Below, in pieces: positions 15,636 to 22,404 of a DNA stretch of 31,060 bases. The first letter of the stretch is position 1; each line of letters starts with the position of its first letter. This DNA is from an uncultured Pelagibacteraceae bacterium (GTDB lineage Bacteria > Pseudomonadota > Alphaproteobacteria > Pelagibacterales > Pelagibacteraceae), in NCBI GenBank assembly GCA_902565325.1, contig CACFEM010000005.1, positions 1-31,060 of the forward strand. The letters run 5' to 3'. Below the pieces are notes generated by a model, which ran no database searches, had not been told where the DNA came from, and saw nothing but the letters and a program-made list of their open reading frames with translations. Made by a program: the position numbers and the translations under genes.

Positions 15636-16097
15636 GTGTTATTAAAAACTTTCGAAGTAAAACAAGAATGGGTTGATTACAACAATCATATGAACATGGC
15701 TTATTATGTTCTTGTTTTTGATCAAGCATGGGAAGTTGCACTTGAAAAATTTAAAATGGGAGGAACTGCAGCAAAAGATCTTAATAGAAGTACCATGGTT
15801 GTTGAGACAAATACTAAATACTTAAACGAAGTTAAAGAAGGTGAACAAGTAAATATTAATCTAACCTATTTTGACCACGACAAAAAAAGACTTCATTTAA
15901 AGATGGAAATGATTTCTCAAAAAACTAATAAAATTTCAGCTTCTATGGAATGGATATCGCTGTATATAGATTTAAGTAAAAGGAAAGTCACAGAATTTGA
16001 GGAAGAAAAAGTAAAATTAATGAGAGACTTTATTGAACAAAATATGTCAAAATTTTCAAACGAAGGTCTTCTATTCACCTCTAAATTGAAGAAATAA
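15636..16097 (+). CDS. Hotdog-fold acyl-CoA thioesterase, betainyl-CoA thioesterase-like
   Basis: Single hotdog-domain protein of 153 aa (4HBT superfamily). The start is a GTG one base after the ProV-type stop, giving MLLKTFEVKQEWVDYNNHMN. The EWVDYNNHMNMAYYVLVFDQAW signature (described as EWVDYNNHMN followed by AYYVLVFDQAW) is the 4HBT active-site region. It closely follows the pattern of thioesterases linked to carnitine degradation, which release glycine betaine from betainyl-CoA. The long helix KEGEQVNINLTYFDHD and the RLHLKMEMIS strand complete the fold. Co-transcription with a betaine-type ATPase and proximity to a gamma-butyrobetaine-dioxygenase-like gene support this reading. A generic acyl-CoA thioesterase of similar size cannot be excluded. 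Confidence 0.78.
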   Translation: MLLKTFEVKQEWVDYNNHMNMAYYVLVFDQAWEVALEKFKMGGTAAKDLNRSTMVVETNTKYLNEVKEGEQVNINLTYFDHDKKRLHLKMEMISQKTNKISASMEWISLYIDLSKRKVTEFEEEKVKLMRDFIEQNMSKFSNEGLLFTSKLKK

Positions 16098-16137
16098 TTA
16101 AATTTTCGAGAGATTTTTTTTTTGATATAGGTGCATA

Positions 16138-17091
16138 ATGAGCACTGATAATAACTCAAAAGGAATTCTTTTAATAATTGCAGCAATGACTTTGTTTGCA
16201 ATGCAAGACTCTTTAATTAAATTTATTTTTGAAAAAGCAGCACTTTATGAAATCTTCTTTGGAAGATATTTTGTTGCTGCAATTTTACTGTTTTGTTACA
16301 TCAAATTTAGAGGTCAAAAAGTTTCTTTAAAAACCTATTATCCTTTTTTAACGTTTGTTAGAGTAATTCTTCATTTTTTAGCCTTTTCTGCATTCTTTAT
16401 TTCTTTAACCTATATGCCTTTAGCTACAGCAAATGCTTTATTTTTCTCATGTCCATTTTTCGTCTCAATTTTTGCGAAATTTTTTTTGAAAGAATTTATT
16501 GGTATAAGAAGATGGTCTGCAATTGTGTTTGGTTTTATAGGTGTGTTTATTGTTCTTAATCCAAACTTTGATGATTTTGAATATAAAAGTCTACTACCAG
16601 TTTTGTGCGCATTTTTTTATGCAGCTTCAATGACAATAACAAAATATACGTCTGATAAAGATGACGTTAATACTCAACTTTTTTATTTCTACCTGATAGC
16701 GCTAATACTATGTGGGATTATCTTCGTATTTATGGGCAATGGTCAACTTAATAATCCTAATTTTGACCCCACTACTCAATTTATATTTAGAGAATGGTTT
16801 TCAAACTTTGATTATACTTGGAAGTTTATTTTATTTTTTGGTTTTGCTGCATCAATTGCTTTTGTATGTATTTTTTCAGCGTATATAGTTGCTTCACCAT
16901 CTGTTGTTTCATTGTTCGAATATTCTTTAATTATAATGTCGATGATCCCTGGTTATTTTCTATTTAACGAAATACCTTCGGCTAGAACCTTTATTGGAGT
17001 TGCGTGCATAATAGCAGCTGGAATATATATTTATATGAGAGAGCGAGTTAGAGATCAATATATTGCAACTGAAACTCCGGTAAGAAGATGA
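16138..17091 (+). CDS. EamA/DMT-superfamily transporter
   Basis: Membrane protein of 317 aa with ten predicted helices in two EamA repeats. The first starts ILLIIAAMTLFAMQDSLIKF and the second lies after residue 150 (SLLPVLCAFFYAASMTITKY). The AMQDSLIKF and ATANALFFSCPFF motifs resemble the alphaproteobacterial riboflavin/S-adenosylmethionine-type DMT group, but the substrate cannot be assigned. The C-terminus is charged (YMRERVRDQY). It begins 40 bp after the thioesterase, and its stop overlaps the next ATG by 4 bp. It is unlike the EamA protein at 9356 in sequence, so these are not recent duplicates. Confidence 0.9.
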   Translation: MSTDNNSKGILLIIAAMTLFAMQDSLIKFIFEKAALYEIFFGRYFVAAILLFCYIKFRGQKVSLKTYYPFLTFVRVILHFLAFSAFFISLTYMPLATANALFFSCPFFVSIFAKFFLKEFIGIRRWSAIVFGFIGVFIVLNPNFDDFEYKSLLPVLCAFFYAASMTITKYTSDKDDVNTQLFYFYLIALILCGIIFVFMGNGQLNNPNFDPTTQFIFREWFSNFDYTWKFILFFGFAASIAFVCIFSAYIVASPSVVSLFEYSLIIMSMIPGYFLFNEIPSARTFIGVACIIAAGIYIYMRERVRDQYIATETPVRR

Positions 17092-18056
17092 GTAAAAGGT
17101 ATATACCTACAATCAATATATCATCACTAATTAAAAATAATTTTGAAACTCAGAATGCATTTAAAACAATTAAAGAAATTGAAAAAGCTTGTGTCAATGT
17201 AGGTTTTTTTCAAATTACTGGTCATGGAATTAATCTTAAAGAAATTAAAAAAACTTGTGAAGTTGGAAATAAATTTTTTAATTCACCAGACAGTAATAAA
17301 AGAAAATTATCACCTAAAAAATGGAATAAAAAAAATAAAAATTTATACAGAGGATATTTCCCTAATGATGTGAACGGAAAAGAAGGATTAGATATAGGTG
17401 ATTTAAAGGTAACTAAAAAATATTCTTCAAATATAAATAATCAGTATATAGAGCATCTTAATCTGAGTTTATGTTTTAATAAAAACTCAATTAAAATTTT
17501 AAATAAATATTTTGACAATATTTATAGATTAAGTGAAACTTTATTTAAAAGTGTAATAAAACTTAATAAAAAAAATCCTGATATTTCTAGTGCAGCTTTT
17601 TCAAGATTAAAAACATTAAGTACATTAAGATTTAATTATTATCCTAATCAAACAAAACCGGTAGAAGTATCTAAACAAGATGGGGTTGCTCTTGGATGCG
17701 AAACACATGTTGATAGTGGTGTATTCACAGTTCTCTATCAAGATAGAAAAGGTGGATTGCAGGTACAAAATAGAAAAAATAAAAAATGGTATGATGTGCC
17801 ATTTAACAAAAAAGCTTTAGTAGTAAACACTGGTAGAGCTTTGGAGTTTCTAACCAAAGGAAAATTTAAAGCAACTAATCATAGAGTTTTGTGGAATAAA
17901 AGTAAGAGACTGTCTGTTCCTTTTTTCTTTGAACCTTCCTATGATTTCAAAATGAGCCAATCATTTTTAAATGGAAGTAAATTCAAAAATAATGGTGAAA
18001 TTTATGAGAAATTTCTTAACAAATCTTTAAAGAAATTTATTGAATATCAGCGTTAG
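17088..18056 (+). CDS. 2-oxoglutarate/Fe(II)-dependent oxygenase, isopenicillin N synthase family
   Basis: Protein of 322 aa with the N-terminal DIOX_N region (YIPTINISSLI, GFFQITGHGI at 39-48) and the C-terminal 2OG-FeII_Oxy domain. The iron-binding triad is His207 and Asp209 in ETHVDSG and His265 in TNHRV; the 2-oxoglutarate anchor is Arg274 with Ser276 (RLSVPFF). GGLQVQNRKNKKWYDVP is the usual strand before the distal His. Family members hydroxylate, desaturate or cyclise amino acids and many small molecules, so the reaction is unknown. The 4-bp overlap with the EamA gene suggests transporter and oxygenase act on the same compound. The protein is exceptionally Lys/Asn-rich, in line with the AT-rich genome. 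Confidence 0.9.
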   Translation: MSKRYIPTINISSLIKNNFETQNAFKTIKEIEKACVNVGFFQITGHGINLKEIKKTCEVGNKFFNSPDSNKRKLSPKKWNKKNKNLYRGYFPNDVNGKEGLDIGDLKVTKKYSSNINNQYIEHLNLSLCFNKNSIKILNKYFDNIYRLSETLFKSVIKLNKKNPDISSAAFSRLKTLSTLRFNYYPNQTKPVEVSKQDGVALGCETHVDSGVFTVLYQDRKGGLQVQNRKNKKWYDVPFNKKALVVNTGRALEFLTKGKFKATNHRVLWNKSKRLSVPFFFEPSYDFKMSQSFLNGSKFKNNGEIYEKFLNKSLKKFIEYQR

Positions 18057-18133
18057 TAATTATAAAGTTTAAATATAAAGCGATACATAACTCGTCGATA
18101 AATTCATAGATTTACGAAAGTGGGATCGGTCGT

Positions 18134-18158
18134 CTTTAAATTAATTTTTAAAGGAGGC
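18134..18158 (+). promoter_or_regulatory. Leader hairpin abutting a strong ribosome binding site
   Basis: CTTTAAA (18134-18140) and TTTAAAG (18147-18153) form a perfect 7-bp stem with a 6-base loop. The 3' arm overlaps the Shine-Dalgarno AAAGGAGG (18151-18158), 3 bases before the ATG at 18162. The stem could mask part of the ribosome site. It ends the 105-bp leader, which also holds a bulged stem CG-TAAAT/ATTTA-CG (18095-18115 region). Confidence 0.5.
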
Positions 18159-18161
18159 TTT

Positions 18162-19331
18162 ATGAAATTTGGATATTTCTGCAATACTACAAACTGGACA
18201 CACAAACCTTATCATCAGTTATTAGATGAGACTAAAGAGATCACTGAATACTGCGATCAAAATAAATGGAATTCTATTTGGTTTACTGAGCATCATTTTA
18301 ATCATGAAGGAATGGAATCTTGTACTAATCCATTGATGATGGGTGCAGATGCGGCTGCTAGAACGAAAAATATTAGAATAGGTCAGGCTGCAAATGTTAT
18401 TACTTTCCATAATCCAATAAGATTAGCAGAAGATATTGCAACATTAGACCAGCTTTCAAAAGGAAGAGTTGAGGTAGGTGTAGCAAGAGGAATCTATGGA
18501 AGAGAAGCAATAAATTTAAACAAAGAGGCTGATTTAAAAGATCAGGCTAAAAATTTCAGATTATTTGCGGAAACTTTAGAAGTATTAAAGAAAGCATGGA
18601 GTGAAAAATTTTTCAGTCACCAAGGAGAATTTTATACTTATCCGTCGCCAAATTATGTCTGGCAGCATGATATGAGTCCTCCTAGTGAAGAATTTATGAA
18701 TATGGAAGACAGTACTATGAAAAAAATTAGTGTTGTTCCACAGCCATATCAACAACCACATCCTCCAATTCATCAAGTCGTTGATGGAATTAGATCGATT
18801 GAATGGGCTGCTGAAAATAATATCAATGTTATCATGTGGATACCAACTGTGAAAGCTTTGAAGTCAAAGTTTGAAGCTTATAAAAATAAAAGATCAGAGG
18901 TAACAAAGAAAAATATACCACTTGGTGAAGGTGTTTCTCTTGTAAGAGATATGTTTGTTGCAGATACGATGGAAGAAGCAAAAGAGAAAGCCGGTGAACA
19001 TATGGTAAATTATATGAGATGGGTTTGTCATTGGAGAGGTTTAGGAAACCATATGGATCCAGGTGAAGAATTACCAGAGACAAAAGGTAAATTAGATTTA
19101 TTAAATTATGAATTTTTACATAAAAGAAACATGTTATTTGGAACACCCGAATATGTAATTGATAAAATTCATGAATTAAAATCTGAACTCAATTTACAAA
19201 ATTTACAAGTTTGGTCTAATTTTCCAGGTGTGAAGCATAAAGATTGTATGAAAAGTATAAAACTTTTCACAGAGAAAGTTATGCCTCACTTCCAAGATGA
19301 TTTTGATACTGAAGTAAAAAAAGTTTCGTGA
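18162..19331 (+). CDS. LLM-class flavin-dependent monooxygenase, trigonelline monooxygenase (TgnB)-like
   Basis: Bacterial luciferase-like TIM-barrel monooxygenase of 389 aa. An upstream GTG at 18120 is in frame, but the AAAGGAGG site and the family N-terminus (MKFGYFCNTTNW) support the ATG at 18162. Visible family motifs are WFTEHHFNHEG, RIGQAANVITFHNP, DQLSKGRVEVGVARG and YGREAINLNKEAD; LFGTPEYVIDKI comes late. Such enzymes use reduced FMN from a separate reductase and O2. The overall pattern, length and neighbours (alpha/beta hydrolase, aldehyde dehydrogenase) resemble TgnB, which opens the N-methylpyridinium ring of trigonelline. No flavin reductase (TgnA) is in the window. The isomer homarine or another N-heterocycle is equally possible. 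The stop overlaps the next GTG start by 4 bp. Confidence 0.85.
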   Translation: MKFGYFCNTTNWTHKPYHQLLDETKEITEYCDQNKWNSIWFTEHHFNHEGMESCTNPLMMGADAAARTKNIRIGQAANVITFHNPIRLAEDIATLDQLSKGRVEVGVARGIYGREAINLNKEADLKDQAKNFRLFAETLEVLKKAWSEKFFSHQGEFYTYPSPNYVWQHDMSPPSEEFMNMEDSTMKKISVVPQPYQQPHPPIHQVVDGIRSIEWAAENNINVIMWIPTVKALKSKFEAYKNKRSEVTKKNIPLGEGVSLVRDMFVADTMEEAKEKAGEHMVNYMRWVCHWRGLGNHMDPGEELPETKGKLDLLNYEFLHKRNMLFGTPEYVIDKIHELKSELNLQNLQVWSNFPGVKHKDCMKSIKLFTEKVMPHFQDDFDTEVKKVS

Positions 19332-21031
19332 ATAAAAAACGAAAAAGAATTAGCGGCGGACAAGCTGCTGTTCAATCATTAAAAAAAGAGAGAGTAAAAC
19401 ATGTTTTTGGACTTATTGGTTCAGCAACAATGGAAATGTTTGATGCTCTCTATCATGAAAAAAATATAAAATTTATTGGTGTCAGAGATGAAAGAACTGG
19501 ATCCCATATGGCTGATGGTTATGCAAGAGCCTCGAATAAACCTGGCGTAATTATTGCAGGCCAAAATGGACCTGGTGCTACTAATTTAGTTACAGGTATT
19601 GCTCAAGCAAAAGCAGCTTTTTCACCAGTAGTTGCGCTTGCAGGTTCATATTCAACTAAAGATAAAATGGAAGATGCATTTCAAGGTTTAGATCAACAGT
19701 CTTTGTTTACACCAATTACAAAAAAAACTTGGACTATAAAAAATTCAAAAAATATTCCTAATATTATGAGTAATGCCTTTAATTTAGCTATGAGTCCAAG
19801 AAGAGGACCTGTTTGTGTAAATTTACCAAGGAATATTTTAGCAGCTTCTAACTCTTACAATATAAATACCAAAAAACCTTCATTTGTTTCAGAGAGTAAA
19901 TTAAAAGGTGATAAAGAAAAAATTAAAAAAACTGCAAATTTAATTAGTTCATCGAACAAAACAGTTATTATTGTTGGTGCTGGAATAAAATATAATTCTA
20001 AATATAAAGAGATAATAAAATTAGCAGAATTTTGTAATTTACCAATAGTAACTGCAGCTGGACATGGAGATGCAATTCCATTTAATCACAAATTACATGC
20101 AGGGCAAATGGGCCCTAGAGGTAATCCAGTTGCATCAAGACTGGTTAAAGAGGCAAATGTTATTTTGGCAATTGGTACAAGACTTGGGTTTAACTCAACT
20201 TTCTACTCATATGAAAACATTAATAAAAAAGCAAAAATAGTACATATTGAATTAGAGAAAAAAATGCTTGGTAAATATTTTCCAATAAAGATTGGTATTC
20301 ATGCAGATGCTGCAACAGCAACAAAACAAATTTATGAGCAAATTAAAAAAAACAAAATCGAAATTGATGTTAAAAATTGGACAAATTTATATTTAAAAGA
20401 AAGAAGTAAATATTTAATTGATAGGGATAACAATAATCTAGGAAAAAATTTTCCTATACAGCCAAAGGGTTTATTTAAAAAACTCAGAAAAGCTTTACCT
20501 AAAAATTCTGCAATCACTCTAGATGCTGGAACGCTTTGTTTACAAGCCACAGACGCCCTTGAATATTACGATCCTCCTTCTTTATTTACACCTTTAGATT
20601 TTGGTTTAGTTGGTTTCTCTTTTGCTTGTGGTCTTGGTGTTAAAATTGCAAAACCAACAAAACATGTTGTAAGTCTTATGGGTGATGGTGGATTCGGTAT
20701 GACAATATCGGAATTAAGTACTGCTGTAGAATATGGAATAAACACAACGACTATTGTGATGAACAATCAAAGTTGGGGTGCTGAAAAAGCTTATCAAAAA
20801 GATTTTTTTGGAAAAAGATACTTGGGTGCAGATATAACAAGTCCATCTTTTGATAAAGTTGCTGAACTTTACGGAGCAAAAGGATTTAAGGTCACAAAAA
20901 TTTCACAAATTGATGAAGCAGTGAGAGCTGCTATTAAAACAAATAAGCCATCTGTTATTGATGTTGATGTGGATCCAAAAGCATTATACAGTTTTAGAAG
21001 AGATAGTTTCAAGCACAGAAAAAAAAAATGA
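19328..21031 (+). CDS. Thiamine-diphosphate-dependent enzyme, acetolactate synthase/sulfoacetaldehyde acetyltransferase-like
   Basis: Full-length three-domain ThDP enzyme of 567 aa, starting with GTG inside the previous stop. The pyrimidine-binding domain carries the catalytic Glu55 in GVRDERTGSHMADGYAR, then AGQNGPGATNLVTG. The central domain (about 190-340) has the TVIIVGAGI strand. The pyrophosphate-binding domain has the GDGGFGMTISEL motif near residue 451 and the NNQSWG end near 478, which bind Mg-ThDP. The best resemblance is to the acetolactate synthase/Xsc branch, but the expected FAD or acetyl-phosphate chemistry cannot be judged by eye. It is not an obvious branched-chain IlvB, since no small subunit follows. 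In context it probably cleaves or ligates a 2-oxoacid or aldehyde derived from ring cleavage. Such an enzyme is not part of the described trigonelline pathway. Confidence 0.88.
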   Translation: MNKKRKRISGGQAAVQSLKKERVKHVFGLIGSATMEMFDALYHEKNIKFIGVRDERTGSHMADGYARASNKPGVIIAGQNGPGATNLVTGIAQAKAAFSPVVALAGSYSTKDKMEDAFQGLDQQSLFTPITKKTWTIKNSKNIPNIMSNAFNLAMSPRRGPVCVNLPRNILAASNSYNINTKKPSFVSESKLKGDKEKIKKTANLISSSNKTVIIVGAGIKYNSKYKEIIKLAEFCNLPIVTAAGHGDAIPFNHKLHAGQMGPRGNPVASRLVKEANVILAIGTRLGFNSTFYSYENINKKAKIVHIELEKKMLGKYFPIKIGIHADAATATKQIYEQIKKNKIEIDVKNWTNLYLKERSKYLIDRDNNNLGKNFPIQPKGLFKKLRKALPKNSAITLDAGTLCLQATDALEYYDPPSLFTPLDFGLVGFSFACGLGVKIAKPTKHVVSLMGDGGFGMTISELSTAVEYGINTTTIVMNNQSWGAEKAYQKDFFGKRYLGADITSPSFDKVAELYGAKGFKVTKISQIDEAVRAAIKTNKPSVIDVDVDPKALYSFRRDSFKHRKKK

Positions 21032-21615
21032 ATTTAGAGTTAAGAAAATTTGCAAAATTTGTTGATAAAACTTTCATCGAAGGTGGTAAAGAGGCAAAAG
21101 AACCAGTCCTGCTAGTTTCTGTAGCGGCGGTATTTAAAAATCCATGGCACGGACAAGGGTTTGTTGAGAATTTAAGACCTGCAATTTTAGATTTTGCTCC
21201 AAAATTAGGAGATTTACTTGTACCGGAACTAATCAAAGAAATAGGTTCACCAGAAAAAATATTAGCTTATGGAAAGGCAGGCATTGTTGGTTTAAATGGG
21301 GAGATTGAACATGCTTCTGCTTTTATACATACATTAAGATTTGGAAATAAATTTAGAGATGCTGTTGGAGGAACTTCTTATTTGAGCTTCACTAATACAC
21401 GAGGACCAGCTGGGTCAAAAATTTCAATACCTATGATGCACAAAACAGACTCTGGTTTAAGGCCCTACTATTTAACTCACGAATTTACTATTCATGATGC
21501 TCCATTTGATGATGAAGTTGTTATTGCTATTGGAGGTGCTTCTAGTGGAAGAGCGCACGCTAGAACAGGTGATAGATATCAAGATATGAAAGAAATGGGA
21601 ATTGAGCCTAAATAA
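21028..21615 (+). CDS. PF06684 'amino acid synthesis' family protein (DUF1185)
   Basis: Protein of 195 aa that fits the AA_synth/DUF1185 family over its whole length. Its end GRAHARTGDRYQDMKEMG is characteristic of that family, as are the conserved KNPWHGQGFVENL near 37-49, GKAGIVGLNGEIEHA near 82-96, and IPMMHKTDSGLRPYY. No biochemical function is established for the family to my knowledge. The genes often sit beside oxygenases and hydrolases in catabolic clusters, and the conserved His/Asp/Arg residues suggest an enzyme. Here it is overlapped by 4 bp with the ThDP gene and followed by a hydrolase, so it probably acts on an intermediate of the same pathway. Confidence 0.82.
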   Translation: MNLELRKFAKFVDKTFIEGGKEAKEPVLLVSVAAVFKNPWHGQGFVENLRPAILDFAPKLGDLLVPELIKEIGSPEKILAYGKAGIVGLNGEIEHASAFIHTLRFGNKFRDAVGGTSYLSFTNTRGPAGSKISIPMMHKTDSGLRPYYLTHEFTIHDAPFDDEVVIAIGGASSGRAHARTGDRYQDMKEMGIEPK

Positions 21616-21621
21616 TTCTTG

Positions 21622-22404
21622 ATGACAACTGGGACTACTGAAACAGGAACATATTATTTTTTTAATAAAAAAGAGCAAGATATACCAATAGTATTTATTC
21701 ATGGAGTGGGGTTAACCTATGAAATTTGGCAACCCCAATTAGAATTTTTTAAAAATTACAGCACACTTTCATACGATATATTAGGACATGGTAAATCTTC
21801 ATTAAATAAAGACAAAATTACTTTTGATGACTTTTCAGATCAATTAATTGATCTAATTGATCATTTAAAAATAAAAAAAATACATGTTGTTGGTTTCTCG
21901 ATTGGTTCATTGATTGCAAGAAATTTTGCTACAAAATTTAGTGACCGTTTAAAATCTTTAACACTTTTATGTTCGATCTACAAAAGATCAGAGGAACAGC
22001 AAAAAATAGTAAATCAAAGATTTGAGCAAGCAAAAAAAGAATTAAAACTTTCTAAACAAGCGTTAAAGAGATGGTTTACAGATAAATATCTTGAAAATAA
22101 CCCAAGTATTTATGAAAAAATAAGTAATATTTTATCTTCTAATAACATGAAAAATTTTCTTAAAGTTTATGAACTTTTTGTCAATCACAAAAATGATGAA
22201 AATTTTGACAAAATAAATGTTAATACTTTAATTATGACTGGAGAATTTGATATTGGTTCAACAGTTGAAATGTCAAATGAATTAAACAAAATTATTACTA
22301 ACAGTCAATTAAAGATAATTAAAGATGGCAAACATCTTTGTGGTATTGAATGTGCGAATGATGTAAATTTATCAATCAAAAACTTTGTTGAACAAAATGA
22401 GTAA
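21622..22404 (+). CDS. Alpha/beta hydrolase, TgnD/RutD-like
   Basis: Alpha/beta-hydrolase-fold protein of 260 aa. A TTG at 21619 precedes the ATG at 21622, which I prefer. The oxyanion-hole motif HGVGLTYEIW starts at residue 27, the nucleophile Ser93 lies in VVGFSIGSL, the acid in GEFDIGS and the His in DGKHLCG. The LGHGKSS strand end is typical of the family. In trigonelline catabolism the corresponding hydrolase (TgnD) cleaves the ring-opened N-methylformamido-methylene succinate. The size and its position between the oxygenase and aldehyde dehydrogenase genes fit that role. A general esterase or lactonase is the alternative. It overlaps the next gene by 11 bp. Confidence 0.85.
   Translation: MTTGTTETGTYYFFNKKEQDIPIVFIHGVGLTYEIWQPQLEFFKNYSTLSYDILGHGKSSLNKDKITFDDFSDQLIDLIDHLKIKKIHVVGFSIGSLIARNFATKFSDRLKSLTLLCSIYKRSEEQQKIVNQRFEQAKKELKLSKQALKRWFTDKYLENNPSIYEKISNILSSNNMKNFLKVYELFVNHKNDENFDKINVNTLIMTGEFDIGSTVEMSNELNKIITNSQLKIIKDGKHLCGIECANDVNLSIKNFVEQNE

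Noticed and set aside
16101..16124. Ten-T run after the thioesterase gene as a terminator
   Set aside because: No stable stem precedes the T-run (16114-16123), so it does not meet the pattern of an intrinsic terminator.
18120..18161. Upstream GTG start extending the LLM protein by 14 residues
   Set aside because: The strong AAAGGAGG site lies inside this extension and sits correctly for the ATG at 18162, where the family N-terminus begins.
18832..19146. Minus-strand 104-codon frame inside the LLM gene
   Set aside because: It is antisense to a well-conserved enzyme and its Leu/Tyr-rich translation has no domain; AT-rich codon use creates such frames.
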